DNA from: Crocinitomicaceae bacterium
GTDB lineage: Bacteria > Bacteroidota > Bacteroidia > Flavobacteriales_D > Crocinitomicaceae
Assembly: GCA_017983465.1 (NCBI GenBank)
Contig: JAGOBK010000002.1
Location: 1-64,000 of the forward strand
Length of the DNA: 64,000 nucleotides
Direction: 5' to 3'
Part shown: positions 26,220 to 34,685 of the stretch, piece by piece
How positions within the stretch are numbered: the stretch's first letter is position 1
Layout of the letters: each line of letters starts with the position of its first letter
Notes under the pieces: model-generated
What the model was told of the DNA's origin: nothing
The model's database searches: none
Seen by the model: only the letters and a program-made list of their open reading frames with translations
Position numbers and translations under genes: made by a program

Positions 26220-28355
26220 TTATCTTGGTAGTGGTTTAAACACTGAATATTCTGGATTCGCCGGTGGCGCAGTTGCAGGATTGAAATCTGTTCCTGTAAT
26301 TTTTGCGGTTGTGCGACGATTGATCTGATGTAATTTCTGGAATTTCGCAGGATCGCTTGTTTTAAATTGATTAATATAAGCCTCCGTTAAAATTACTTTT
26401 TGACCATTCTCATCTTCCCATGTTGCTGGCTCAGATTCACCTTTACCAACAGGACGAATACGACGTGCGTCTAATCCTTTTTGTTCAACTAAGTATTTGT
26501 AAACTGCTTTCGCACGATTCTCAGACAACACTTGGTTTTTCACATCTGTATCACGAGCATCCGTATGTGAGAATAAATCAATGGTGATGTTTGGATATTC
26601 TCTTAACATACTGTCTAAGAATTTCAATGAATCTAAACTCATACAAGTTGCATCGTTGATGAATGTCCATTGACTAACAGGGTAACGAACTTCCGGTGTG
26701 CGGATTTCACCAATTGGCAATAACGGCATTTCTAAAATGAATGTTTGACTTTGATCAAGTCCAACAGTGCTGAATTTCGCTCCACGTTTATCTTCGTAGT
26801 ATCCTTCTTTTCCTGCTTTCAAGGTATAATCTTTACCAACAAGAATCCATCTGCTTTTTTTGTCAGCTTTTTCATTCCAGCTCACTTTTCCTCTTGCATC
26901 CGTTGTTCCTTCCCAAGTAGTACCATCAGAAACAGTAACCGTTACTTTCGCTCCAGCTAACTTTTTCGTTTTCTTACCTGATTCGTAAACGATCACACGA
27001 AGGTCATATAAATTTGGTGGAATAGAATAGCTCCAGATATCAGAAGTATATTCATTACTTGAAGAAGTTTTACGTTCTGAAGTAAAGAATCCAGATCTAC
27101 CATCAAAGTCACACATTCCGTAGTCGTTTCCTTGTGAATTGAATGGAACACCCATGTTTTTTGTTCCAGACCATTTGTTTTCTTCTCCATCACGCTGAGC
27201 AACAAAGATATCTAAACCTCCAATTCCTGGAAGACCATCACTTGCAAAGTAAAGTTGTCCTTTGGGACCGATAGATGGAAACAACTCGTTACCAGCTGAA
27301 TTAAACATGGCACCCATGTTGTGCGGAACTGAGTCCCACATTTTTGAACGCTTGTCGTATGTTACGTACCACAAATCACGTCCACCGAAACTCTTTTCTC
27401 CATTTGCACTAACTGTCATATCAGATGCAAAAATCAACATCATGTCGTCTGGAGATAAACAAGGATGTCCAACAGAAACAGTATCATTCATTTTCAATGA
27501 AATTCTCATTGGATTTTCGAAATCCTCACCACTCAAGTCAGCTGTCCAAATTTCACATCCTAAATCCATCTTTTCAGCATTTGGACAACGTGTGAAATAT
27601 AATTTCTTCTTTTTAGAATCGAAACAAGCAGTCCCTTCATTTTGTGTCGTATTCACTACACCTTTTGTGTCGATTGACTTTACATTCGTAGGATTACCAT
27701 TTACATCGTACTCCGCGCTGTAAATATCCATATATTTTTGACCTGAAATTGGATCGCGATCAGAACCAGTTGCTTCATCACGACTTGTTCCAAAGTAAAT
27801 TGTTTTTCCTTTTTTGTCACCAAATGATGGAGACATATCGTATTGTTTTGAATTGATTTTCTCTTCGCATTTAATGACGTAATTCGACTCTTCCGATTCA
27901 AAGTCACGGTATTTTTCAATAGCTGACATTGCTGCTTCTAACTCTTTCGTACGAGAATTGGGCGCGATTCTTTTATACTCACGGTAACTTTTCAAAGAGT
28001 TATCGTATTCTTTTAACATTCGCTGCATGTCACCACGGTAGAAATATACCTCAGGAACAGCATCAAAATATTTCAATTCGATACATGTTCCATACCATTC
28101 GTTTGCTTTATCATACACTTGCATGTTGCGGTAAGAATCAGCGATTTTGTAAGCCATTTCGCCTTTCTGACGAATCGTTCCTTTGTATCCAAGAGTTTTA
28201 TATGCATCTTGACAAACTTTTATTGCTTCAAAATAGTTGCCAGAATAATACGTGTCATTTGCTTTTCTGATGTACTTCGGCTCAGGGACATTCTGTCCAA
28301 ATGCAACTTGTGTAAAGGAAAGCGTAAGAAATGCTAAAATAAAAAATTGTTTCAT
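26220..28355 (-). CDS. TPR / PD40 propeller / carboxypeptidase-regulatory / OmpA protein (PorE-like)
   Basis: A 711-residue envelope protein. A signal peptide ends in VAFG before QNVPEP. It has TPR-like repeats (about 25-150), PD40/WD40-like propeller blades (about 175-420, e.g. DMSPSFGDKKGKTIYFGTS and GHPCLSPDDMMLIFASDM), a regulatory-like beta-sandwich (about 445-540, TTDARGKVSW) and an OmpA C-terminal domain (about 560-685, FSHTDARDTD, LSENRAKAVYKYL) that should bind peptidoglycan. The domain order equals that of PorE, a T9SS-linked periplasmic protein of Porphyromonas gingivalis. Paralogues of this layout are common in the phylum, so the porE assignment is not secure. It is a single gene with its own terminator. 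Confidence 0.9.
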   Translation of the reverse strand: MKQFFILAFLTLSFTQVAFGQNVPEPKYIRKANDTYYSGNYFEAIKVCQDAYKTLGYKGTIRQKGEMAYKIADSYRNMQVYDKANEWYGTCIELKYFDAVPEVYFYRGDMQRMLKEYDNSLKSYREYKRIAPNSRTKELEAAMSAIEKYRDFESEESNYVIKCEEKINSKQYDMSPSFGDKKGKTIYFGTSRDEATGSDRDPISGQKYMDIYSAEYDVNGNPTNVKSIDTKGVVNTTQNEGTACFDSKKKKLYFTRCPNAEKMDLGCEIWTADLSGEDFENPMRISLKMNDTVSVGHPCLSPDDMMLIFASDMTVSANGEKSFGGRDLWYVTYDKRSKMWDSVPHNMGAMFNSAGNELFPSIGPKGQLYFASDGLPGIGGLDIFVAQRDGEENKWSGTKNMGVPFNSQGNDYGMCDFDGRSGFFTSERKTSSSNEYTSDIWSYSIPPNLYDLRVIVYESGKKTKKLAGAKVTVTVSDGTTWEGTTDARGKVSWNEKADKKSRWILVGKDYTLKAGKEGYYEDKRGAKFSTVGLDQSQTFILEMPLLPIGEIRTPEVRYPVSQWTFINDATCMSLDSLKFLDSMLREYPNITIDLFSHTDARDTDVKNQVLSENRAKAVYKYLVEQKGLDARRIRPVGKGESEPATWEDENGQKVILTEAYINQFKTSDPAKFQKLHQINRRTTAKITGTDFNPATAPPANPEYSVFKPLPR

Positions 28356-28409
28356 AAAGCGTGGTTTAAGCTCAGAAGTTCATCCAAGGAAAGCAAAAAT
28401 AAGAAATAT

Positions 28410-29447
28410 TTATTTAAAATCCGAACAATAGTTCCTCCAGCGTTCAACGAGTTCTGCAAAGCCCTCAGGCAGTTGCGAATCAAATTCAAGATAAGCTTGT
28501 GTTGTTGGCTGAATAAATCCAAGAGTCTTTGCGTGCAAAGCCTGTCCGGGCAATAAGTCGAAGCAATTTTGAATAAAGCGTTCGTAACTTGCAGACCTTG
28601 TTCCTTTTACAATTTTATTTCCTCCATATTCCAAATCGTTAAATAAAGGATGTCCTATGGATTGAAAATGTGCCCGAATTTGATGAGTGCGTCCCGTTTC
28701 AAGCTTACATTCTACAAGTGTTACTAAACCAAATCGTTCTAGTACTTTGAAGTGCGTAATCGCAGATTTACCATGTGCGCCATCAGGATAGACAGCCATG
28801 ACTTTGCGGTTCTTCAAGGATCGACCAATGTGACCTTCAATCGTTCCACCGGATTCTAAATCACCCCAAACAAGTGCGTGATAGCGGCGTTCGGTTGTTC
28901 GGTTGTAAAACTGCTTGGCGAGTTCTATTAAGGCTATTTCTGTTTTCGCAATTAACAGCAATCCTGTTGTGTGTTTGTCAATACGATGAACCAAACCCGG
29001 TCTTCCATAATAGTCTTTGGGAGGTGATGGTAAATTTTGAATATAGTAAACCAATGCGTTTACTAATGTTCCTGAATAATTTCCATAACCCGGATGAACG
29101 ACCATATTTGATGGTTTATTCACGACGAGTAAATCCTCATCTTCGTAAGCAACTTCGATAGGGATATCCTGAGGGATAAGTTCAATCTCCCTTACTGGAT
29201 AAGGAAGTACAATGGAAACCTCATCACCAGGTTTAACTTTATAATTTTGTTTGACTTTTGTTCCGTTGACAAGAATGTTTCCGTTTTTCGCAGCTACTTG
29301 GATTTTATTCCGAGAGGTATTTGCCATTCTATCAATAAGAAATTTATCAATTCGAATAGCCTCTTGTCCTGGATCAGCTTTAAATCGGTGGTGTTCGAAG
29401 AGTTCTTCCTCTTCATTCTCGAGGTCAACAACCTGTTCCTCTGTCAT
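28410..29447 (-). CDS. RluA-family pseudouridine synthase (RluD-like)
   Basis: It isomerises uridines in RNA, probably in 23S rRNA. The 345 residues show an N-terminal S4 RNA-binding domain (about 31-80, RIDKFLIDRMANTSRNKIQ) and the catalytic domain with VHRIDKHTTGLLLIAKT (153-169), where D157 is the catalytic Asp. VHPGYGNYSGTLVNAL near 117-132 and ETGRTHQIRAHF near 250 are further family blocks. RluD is the closest match by layout. Its ATG overlaps the stop of a T9SS cargo gene (ATGA), an unexpected coupling. Confidence 0.94.
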   Translation of the reverse strand: MTEEQVVDLENEEEELFEHHRFKADPGQEAIRIDKFLIDRMANTSRNKIQVAAKNGNILVNGTKVKQNYKVKPGDEVSIVLPYPVREIELIPQDIPIEVAYEDEDLLVVNKPSNMVVHPGYGNYSGTLVNALVYYIQNLPSPPKDYYGRPGLVHRIDKHTTGLLLIAKTEIALIELAKQFYNRTTERRYHALVWGDLESGGTIEGHIGRSLKNRKVMAVYPDGAHGKSAITHFKVLERFGLVTLVECKLETGRTHQIRAHFQSIGHPLFNDLEYGGNKIVKGTRSASYERFIQNCFDLLPGQALHAKTLGFIQPTTQAYLEFDSQLPEGFAELVERWRNYCSDFK

Positions 29448-31654
29448 TGTTTGATGATCTTAACTGGTTTTGGTGAAATGGACGGAATGGAAACAAAATA
29501 AATTCCTGTCTGAAAATCGACAAACGAAACGATATTCTCTGTTGTTTGTAGAATTAATCTTCCAGAAGCGTCATAGATATATTTCTGTTCATTTTCCAAG
29601 TGACTTGAACTTTGGAAGTGTAATTCTTCCGTCACTGGGTTTGGATAACAACTAAAATCTGCACTATTTACCGGTGTTTTTATTCCTAAAGTAGGGTCAA
29701 GTGACGTAGAAAAAATGGGTCTCAACATGGCACTTCCTTCAAAGGGTGATGTCATCCACGAACCCCCACCATCAACGCTGAATTTTATTTTATCTGAATG
29801 GTCGATGTTTCTATCCAAGCCTAGGTTTAATCTTTGTTGATCCAATTGTCTCCAGCCAACAAAAAATTTGGTTGGTACGGCAACCTTCATGGTGTCAGGG
29901 AAATAATATTTTATAAACATGTTTTGATTTGTTCCATAAATTGGACTTCGTGTATTAAAAATATCATCTTCATACAATACTTGACCTGGGTTACCTGTTC
30001 CGTCATCAGCCCAAACGGTCATTAAAAACAACTTGTTGCTGACATCCGTGACAGATGGAACGAAGTGCATTGCAATTCCAATTAAGGAGTCTGGTTCATA
30101 CGCTTCATAGGAAATTGCTAGTCTTGATTGTATTCCTGTTGGACCAAAAGCTGCCTCCGCACTACCATCATCGTAACTGTAATAATTATAAAAGTGTTGG
30201 ATAAAAGTAGATTGATCATTATTGACATCATTTGGGAATTGAGCCGAAACAGACGTGTTTACTTCAAAGGATTGCTCATCTCCCGTTAAATTTTTTGGGA
30301 ATTCGGCACCTGATGATAAATCATGGAAAGAAGTGTGCGTGGTTCCTGGTGCGTAATTAATTTGTTGTTCAGCTAAATTAAAACCTTGCAGGGTAAAGTT
30401 GCCATAATTGGTTGCTCCTTGTCCGAAAACAATTGTTCCATTTTGGTAATTTTCCGGGTTTGGACTTCCATTGTGCACCATAACTTTAACCGCGTCACTC
30501 ATCTTGTTTTGGGAAGTCTGCTTATAGTGATCCCAAGGAACGGATGTATATGTTTTCAGCAAGGTATTCAATGGATATACCAAAGCGAAATCTTTAAACA
30601 AGGTATCTGCTAAAAAGGATTGTGTACGCAAGTGAACATAGTCAATATGAAAATGATCTAATGATCCAGCTAATGAACCATAATTTTTAAACCTAAATTG
30701 AAATCCTTTCTTGAAGTATTTAGCGTCTTTCACCGGGATATGAACTGGCTTAAAAGCATAGGTGGTATCCCCATTAATCGACCATAATCTAAACCATTGA
30801 TCCAAATCTTTGGCGTATAATTCAAGCACCAAGGAATCTCCTGTTTCTGGAATGTCTCCAAGTCCTTCTGGCTGCACAAGAAACGAGAGATAAACGGAGT
30901 CCGTAGCCGATAGACCACCTAAATTCAAAGGTTTACTCGTAAGTCGATCTGCGTAGTTTGTGATTGCTGATCCGATTTGGTAAGGATAACCGAATTCATC
31001 CAATCCGTCAAAAGTAACAACTCCTAATGACCTTGGATTGAAAGCAAATCGTTCATTTAAGTAGGCTTTATTATCCAACCAATGTGCGTTTTGATCTGAC
31101 AACGTTGAAAAAAAGACACGTGCAGAATCTTGAAGGTACGTTGGATTTGTTACCCAAATAGTATCTCTCACATCGGGAACTCCCACTGTATCATAAATGT
31201 AATATGGTGGATACAAATCTTCTGTTTGATAATTAATTGGATACGAAGAGAAATCACCAACTTTCACCCCAATTGTTGCGAATACGCTATCAATGAACGT
31301 ATCGGTTGTACTATCATAGGTACGTTTAAAGGTTGCCCCATTGGTGAAACTTGCCAATGAACCATATGGAAGCATCGTAATCGGATCTAGCAATTGATAA
31401 TACAATTGACTCGTTACTCCTGGGTCATTAAATTGTGCAGCGTAAGCCTGGAATTTATTGGTTGAGAAATCATCATAAAATGGAAGATTCAGTGTGTCAG
31501 AAACATAAACAAATGTACTGTCAATATTAGCATTCCCAGATTTTAAAACAGAGGGTTTTTCTGGAAGATTCACATTGCGTGTTATTGGTCCCATCTCCAT
31601 TTGTTGTGCAAAAGAAGTGATGGTCAACAAACAAAAAATAAGAAACAGTTTCAT
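29444..31654 (-). CDS. Secreted protein with T9SS type A sorting domain, function unknown
   Basis: A 736-residue protein. The signal peptide MKLFLIFCLLTITSFA is followed by QQMEMG. The body is beta-rich, with repeated blocks that read like jelly-roll or lectin-type domains (LPFYDDFSTNKFQAY near 55-70 is typical of such exported proteins). The end is a type A sorting domain starting CYPNPVTEELHFQSS and ending KPVKIIKQ. I chose the ATG at 31654, one base after the PASTA gene's stop; it opens on the signal peptide. It lies between a PASTA protein and the pseudouridine synthase and overlaps the latter by four bases. No catalytic motif was seen. Confidence 0.88.
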   Translation of the reverse strand: MKLFLIFCLLTITSFAQQMEMGPITRNVNLPEKPSVLKSGNANIDSTFVYVSDTLNLPFYDDFSTNKFQAYAAQFNDPGVTSQLYYQLLDPITMLPYGSLASFTNGATFKRTYDSTTDTFIDSVFATIGVKVGDFSSYPINYQTEDLYPPYYIYDTVGVPDVRDTIWVTNPTYLQDSARVFFSTLSDQNAHWLDNKAYLNERFAFNPRSLGVVTFDGLDEFGYPYQIGSAITNYADRLTSKPLNLGGLSATDSVYLSFLVQPEGLGDIPETGDSLVLELYAKDLDQWFRLWSINGDTTYAFKPVHIPVKDAKYFKKGFQFRFKNYGSLAGSLDHFHIDYVHLRTQSFLADTLFKDFALVYPLNTLLKTYTSVPWDHYKQTSQNKMSDAVKVMVHNGSPNPENYQNGTIVFGQGATNYGNFTLQGFNLAEQQINYAPGTTHTSFHDLSSGAEFPKNLTGDEQSFEVNTSVSAQFPNDVNNDQSTFIQHFYNYYSYDDGSAEAAFGPTGIQSRLAISYEAYEPDSLIGIAMHFVPSVTDVSNKLFLMTVWADDGTGNPGQVLYEDDIFNTRSPIYGTNQNMFIKYYFPDTMKVAVPTKFFVGWRQLDQQRLNLGLDRNIDHSDKIKFSVDGGGSWMTSPFEGSAMLRPIFSTSLDPTLGIKTPVNSADFSCYPNPVTEELHFQSSSHLENEQKYIYDASGRLILQTTENIVSFVDFQTGIYFVSIPSISPKPVKIIKQ

Positions 31655-31655
31655 G

Positions 31656-32462
31656 TTATTCAGGGATTTCAATATCTGAAAAATTACGTTTCATGGAAAG
31701 GGTAAATTGCGTCGACTTAAACACTGTTGATCCATCAATAAATTCAGGTGTTTGACTGAAAATAATCGCAGCCAAAGAGTCTTGTCCTGTACTACAATCC
31801 GGACAAACAAAATTGTATGATGTTACGCCCAACGTATCCATAATGAATCGAGCATCCGCCATTGTGAGTCCAACAAGATTAGGAATCGTAATTGGCTCAC
31901 CTTGATCATTTTGACCCACAACTAAAGTTACCACAGCACCAATAGGAAGTCGCTCACCTTCTTTGATTCTTCTTCCGCGGTAAAGTTGGTCTAAAACAGA
32001 ACCGTTCGCTTCGCTTGTCGGTCTGTATTGAATGCTAAATCTAAGTCCACGTTGTTCGAGGATACTTTCGGCGAATTGCAATTGTTTGTGTACCAAACTT
32101 GGCATTTCGACCATTTGAGTCTTTTTCGTTAAACGCAAACCAATGATTCGGCCTGATTTCACATGTACACCCGAAATTCCAGTTGGTTCAACCAATTGTT
32201 CTAAAACGGTTCCCTCCGGCATTTTAGGGTTGTAAATACTATCGAGAATTTGATATTGCAAGTCGAGGTCTTCGATTTTCTTTTTCGCTTCTTCACCATT
32301 CATCCCCACGAAATTGGGAACAGCGATTTTTTCTCCGTGATTCGTCGCTAAATCTAAATAGATTACTGTCGCGAAAACAAGGACTAAATAAAACAAAATC
32401 ACCAATCCGATATGTTTGAGGAAGTGTTTTGTTAGAATAAAATTTTTAATTTTCTGGAACAC
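31656..32462 (-). CDS. Membrane-anchored protein with three PASTA domains
   Basis: A 268-residue protein with one N-terminal membrane helix (about 18-38) and three PASTA domains (about 46-115, 117-187 and 191-260), recognised by VPNFVGMNGEEAKKKIED, MPSLVHKQLQFAESILEQRG and IPNLVGLTMADARFIMDTLG. PASTA domains often bind peptidoglycan fragments or beta-lactams; in this phylum they occur in such short anchored proteins without a kinase. Two Cys (CPDC) lie in the third domain. The start codon is GTG (32460-32462), with a perfect -7 box 20 bases upstream. It leads an operon with the T9SS cargo and RluD-like genes. Confidence 0.9.
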   Translation of the reverse strand: MFQKIKNFILTKHFLKHIGLVILFYLVLVFATVIYLDLATNHGEKIAVPNFVGMNGEEAKKKIEDLDLQYQILDSIYNPKMPEGTVLEQLVEPTGISGVHVKSGRIIGLRLTKKTQMVEMPSLVHKQLQFAESILEQRGLRFSIQYRPTSEANGSVLDQLYRGRRIKEGERLPIGAVVTLVVGQNDQGEPITIPNLVGLTMADARFIMDTLGVTSYNFVCPDCSTGQDSLAAIIFSQTPEFIDGSTVFKSTQFTLSMKRNFSDIEIPE

Positions 32463-32482
32463 AGTTTTCAGTTTTCAATAGT

Positions 32483-32490
32483 CAAAGTTA
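32483..32490 (-). promoter_or_regulatory. -7 box of the PASTA-T9SS cargo-RluD operon
   Basis: The minus strand reads TAACTTTG, 20 bases before the GTG of the PASTA gene, in the 50-base gap after the LOG-family gene. Confidence 0.55.
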
Positions 32491-32512
32491 ATCTTTCCTT
32501 TTCGTTAAATTA

Positions 32513-33196
32513 TCAGAAATTTGGAGATAGTGCGTGGGATCGATAGAAATCTTCAATGTATTCAACAGCTTCATCGGCACTATCGACCAATTTATACAAG
32601 TCTAAATCGTCTGGGGAAATGTTTTTTTCTTTCCACAACATGGTTTCTTCCACCCATTTCAACAAGCCTATCCAATAAGATGTTCCAACCAGAACAATCG
32701 GTCTTTTGGTGATCTTTTTTGTTTGAATTAACGTCATAGCTTCGAAGAACTCATCAAGAGTTCCAAATCCACCAGGCATTATGACAAATGCTTGGGAATA
32801 TTTCACGAAAATCACTTTTCTAACGAAGAAATAATCGAATTCGAGGTTGTGTTCTTGGTCAATAAATGGATTGTGATTTTGTTCAAATGGTAAATCTATA
32901 TTGAGTCCAACAGATTTTCCTTTTGCTTTCTGAGCGCCCTTATTTGCTGCTTCCATTAAACCTGGACCGCCGCCGGTAATTATACCATAACCCAAACTTG
33001 CAAACTTTTCAGCGATTTCCTCGCCAAGGGAATAATAGGGATTCTCAGGACTTGTGCGCGCTGAACCGAAAATAGAAATACAGGGTCCAATTTTTGACAT
33101 CCGATCAAATCCTTCGACAAACTCGGACATTATTTTAAAAATCGACCAACTGTCGTTGCTTTTTAACTCATTCCAATCTTTTGTTGTCTGCTCCAT
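32513..33196 (-). CDS. LOG family protein (TIGR00730 Rossmann fold)
   Basis: This 227-residue protein carries GGGPGLMEAANKGA (about 79-92) and the catalytic PGGFGTLDE motif (about 141-149) of LOG proteins, which remove ribose 5-phosphate from nucleoside monophosphates, as in cytokinin activation. Outside plants and their partners the physiological substrate is usually unknown, so a general nucleotide 5'-monophosphate phosphoribohydrolase is the safest reading. It is a single gene between the glutaminyl cyclase operon and the PASTA operon; no perfect promoter box was found in the 85-base gap upstream. Confidence 0.9.
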   Translation of the reverse strand: MEQTTKDWNELKSNDSWSIFKIMSEFVEGFDRMSKIGPCISIFGSARTSPENPYYSLGEEIAEKFASLGYGIITGGGPGLMEAANKGAQKAKGKSVGLNIDLPFEQNHNPFIDQEHNLEFDYFFVRKVIFVKYSQAFVIMPGGFGTLDEFFEAMTLIQTKKITKRPIVLVGTSYWIGLLKWVEETMLWKEKNISPDDLDLYKLVDSADEAVEYIEDFYRSHALSPNF

Positions 33197-33281
33197 ATTT
33201 TTGTTTCCAATTTTTCAAACGAGGAAAACTAAAAAAAATTGCCATAGCGGCACTTTTTGTATGAACGATTACGGAAAGTAG

Positions 33282-34343
33282 TTACTTCAGCACCTTTACT
33301 TCGAACATTGTTGGCCAAAATTTACCAGTCATGTACAATTTATTCGTTTTAGCTTGATAGGCAATTCCGTTCAGTACCTCCCCATTTCCTTTTCCTTCGT
33401 TCACTAAATTAGTAGCATCAATCAAGGCAATAACTTTTCCTGAAAGTGGGTCAATCACTGCTATTTCGTTGGACGTCCAAATATTCGCATAGATAAGACC
33501 GTTTACATATTCCAATTCGTTCAAACGAGGTATTGCAAATTCATTGGTATATACTTCAATCGTTTTGATGATGTCAAAGTTTTTCGGATTTCGCACGTAA
33601 ATTCGTTCGGAGCCATCAGACATAAAGAGGACTTTCCCGTCAGTACAAATACCCCAACCCTCTGTTGAATAATCGAACTCTTTTAGTAATTCAAGTGTTT
33701 CCTTATTGTAAACAAGGCATTTGTGGTTTAACCACGTTAATTGAAATATTTGGTCACCAAGGATGGTGATTCCTTCGCCAAAACGCGTGGCATCTAATCC
33801 GATTTTCTGTCCTATTTCACCCGTATTTAGATTCACCTTTGCGACAAGAGATGCACCTGACTGGTTTGGATCTCCCGTTCCTTCGAACAACTGATCACCG
33901 GAGAATGCGAGTCCTTGAGTGAAACTACTTTCATTGTGAGGAAGTCGACGAACGATTTCCAGTTTCCATTTTTCAGGAGTCACATCCGACAGAATTCTCA
34001 CATTACGGATTTCTGTGAAATATTGTCCTTGCTGATCTACACCATGCATTTCAATTTCAAAAGCACCAATTTGATACTTTTTTGAATCCAATTCAATACT
34101 GATCTTTTCCTTAGGTTGGGTGAATTTTTGGAGGACCTTTCCACCAAAAGTGATGGTAATACTTTTTGCTTCTCCATTTGTTTCAATAGGTATAGAAACG
34201 ACATCACCATATTTGATGGCTAAATTATCCGAGAAACCAAATTGAAATGGCGCCTCCGTATTCTTCGATTCATTCATGAACATTGGAACCAAATAACTTC
34301 CAAGCAGTCCGATTACGAGGATAATAACAAGAACTTTTTTCAT
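33282..34343 (-). CDS. Glutaminyl-peptide cyclotransferase, membrane-anchored (plant-type fold)
   Basis: It should convert N-terminal Gln of exported proteins to pyroglutamate. The 353 residues begin with a single hydrophobic anchor (about 3-22, VLVIILVIGLLGSYLVPMF). A beta-sandwich of about 100 residues follows, then the five-bladed propeller of the plant-type family: LPHNESSFTQGLAF (about 133-146), GDQLFEGTGDPNQSG, RFGEGITIL, STEGWGICTDG and LFMSDGSERI. The anchor implies action on the periplasmic face. It is the third gene of a pheS-ytxJ-cyclase operon (four-base spacing). Eight exported proteins in this window place Gln at the predicted mature N-terminus. Confidence 0.92.
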   Translation of the reverse strand: MKKVLVIILVIGLLGSYLVPMFMNESKNTEAPFQFGFSDNLAIKYGDVVSIPIETNGEAKSITITFGGKVLQKFTQPKEKISIELDSKKYQIGAFEIEMHGVDQQGQYFTEIRNVRILSDVTPEKWKLEIVRRLPHNESSFTQGLAFSGDQLFEGTGDPNQSGASLVAKVNLNTGEIGQKIGLDATRFGEGITILGDQIFQLTWLNHKCLVYNKETLELLKEFDYSTEGWGICTDGKVLFMSDGSERIYVRNPKNFDIIKTIEVYTNEFAIPRLNELEYVNGLIYANIWTSNEIAVIDPLSGKVIALIDATNLVNEGKGNGEVLNGIAYQAKTNKLYMTGKFWPTMFEVKVLK

Positions 34344-34347
34344 GTTG

Positions 34348-34683
34348 TCAAGCTATAATTTGTAGAATTTGTTCTGCATCAATCATTCCATGACTTTCCG
34401 CATAACACATTTGACCATCCACGAAAAGAATGGCCTGTGGTGATTGATGAACAACATGAGATTGATTCGCAATTTCTTCTGAAATCGATCGGTAAGAAAG
34501 TAGGTCCAAATACCAGCAATCAACAGACGAACTATCCAGAATACCCGAGCCCTCAAAGCGTCTTAACGCCATTGACGAAATACTACAGCGAGTACTGTGT
34601 TTAAAGAAAACCTGAGGCTTCTCTTTACTTGAATCAATTATTTTCTGGACCTGTTCCTTATCCGAAATGATATTCCACGCCAT
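34348..34683 (-). CDS. ytxJ: YtxJ-type monothiol bacilliredoxin
   Basis: This 111-residue thioredoxin-fold protein has KHSTRCSIS (about 28-36) with a single active Cys, the pattern of YtxJ, part of the bacillithiol redox system. It should remove bacillithiol from mixed disulfides in the cytosol. Its presence suggests the cell makes bacillithiol or a close relative; the synthesis genes are not in the window. It starts two bases after the pheS stop and ends four bases before the glutaminyl cyclase gene. Confidence 0.87.
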   Translation of the reverse strand: MAWNIISDKEQVQKIIDSSKEKPQVFFKHSTRCSISSMALRRFEGSGILDSSSVDCWYLDLLSYRSISEEIANQSHVVHQSPQAILFVDGQMCYAESHGMIDAEQILQIIA

Positions 34684-34685
34684 AA

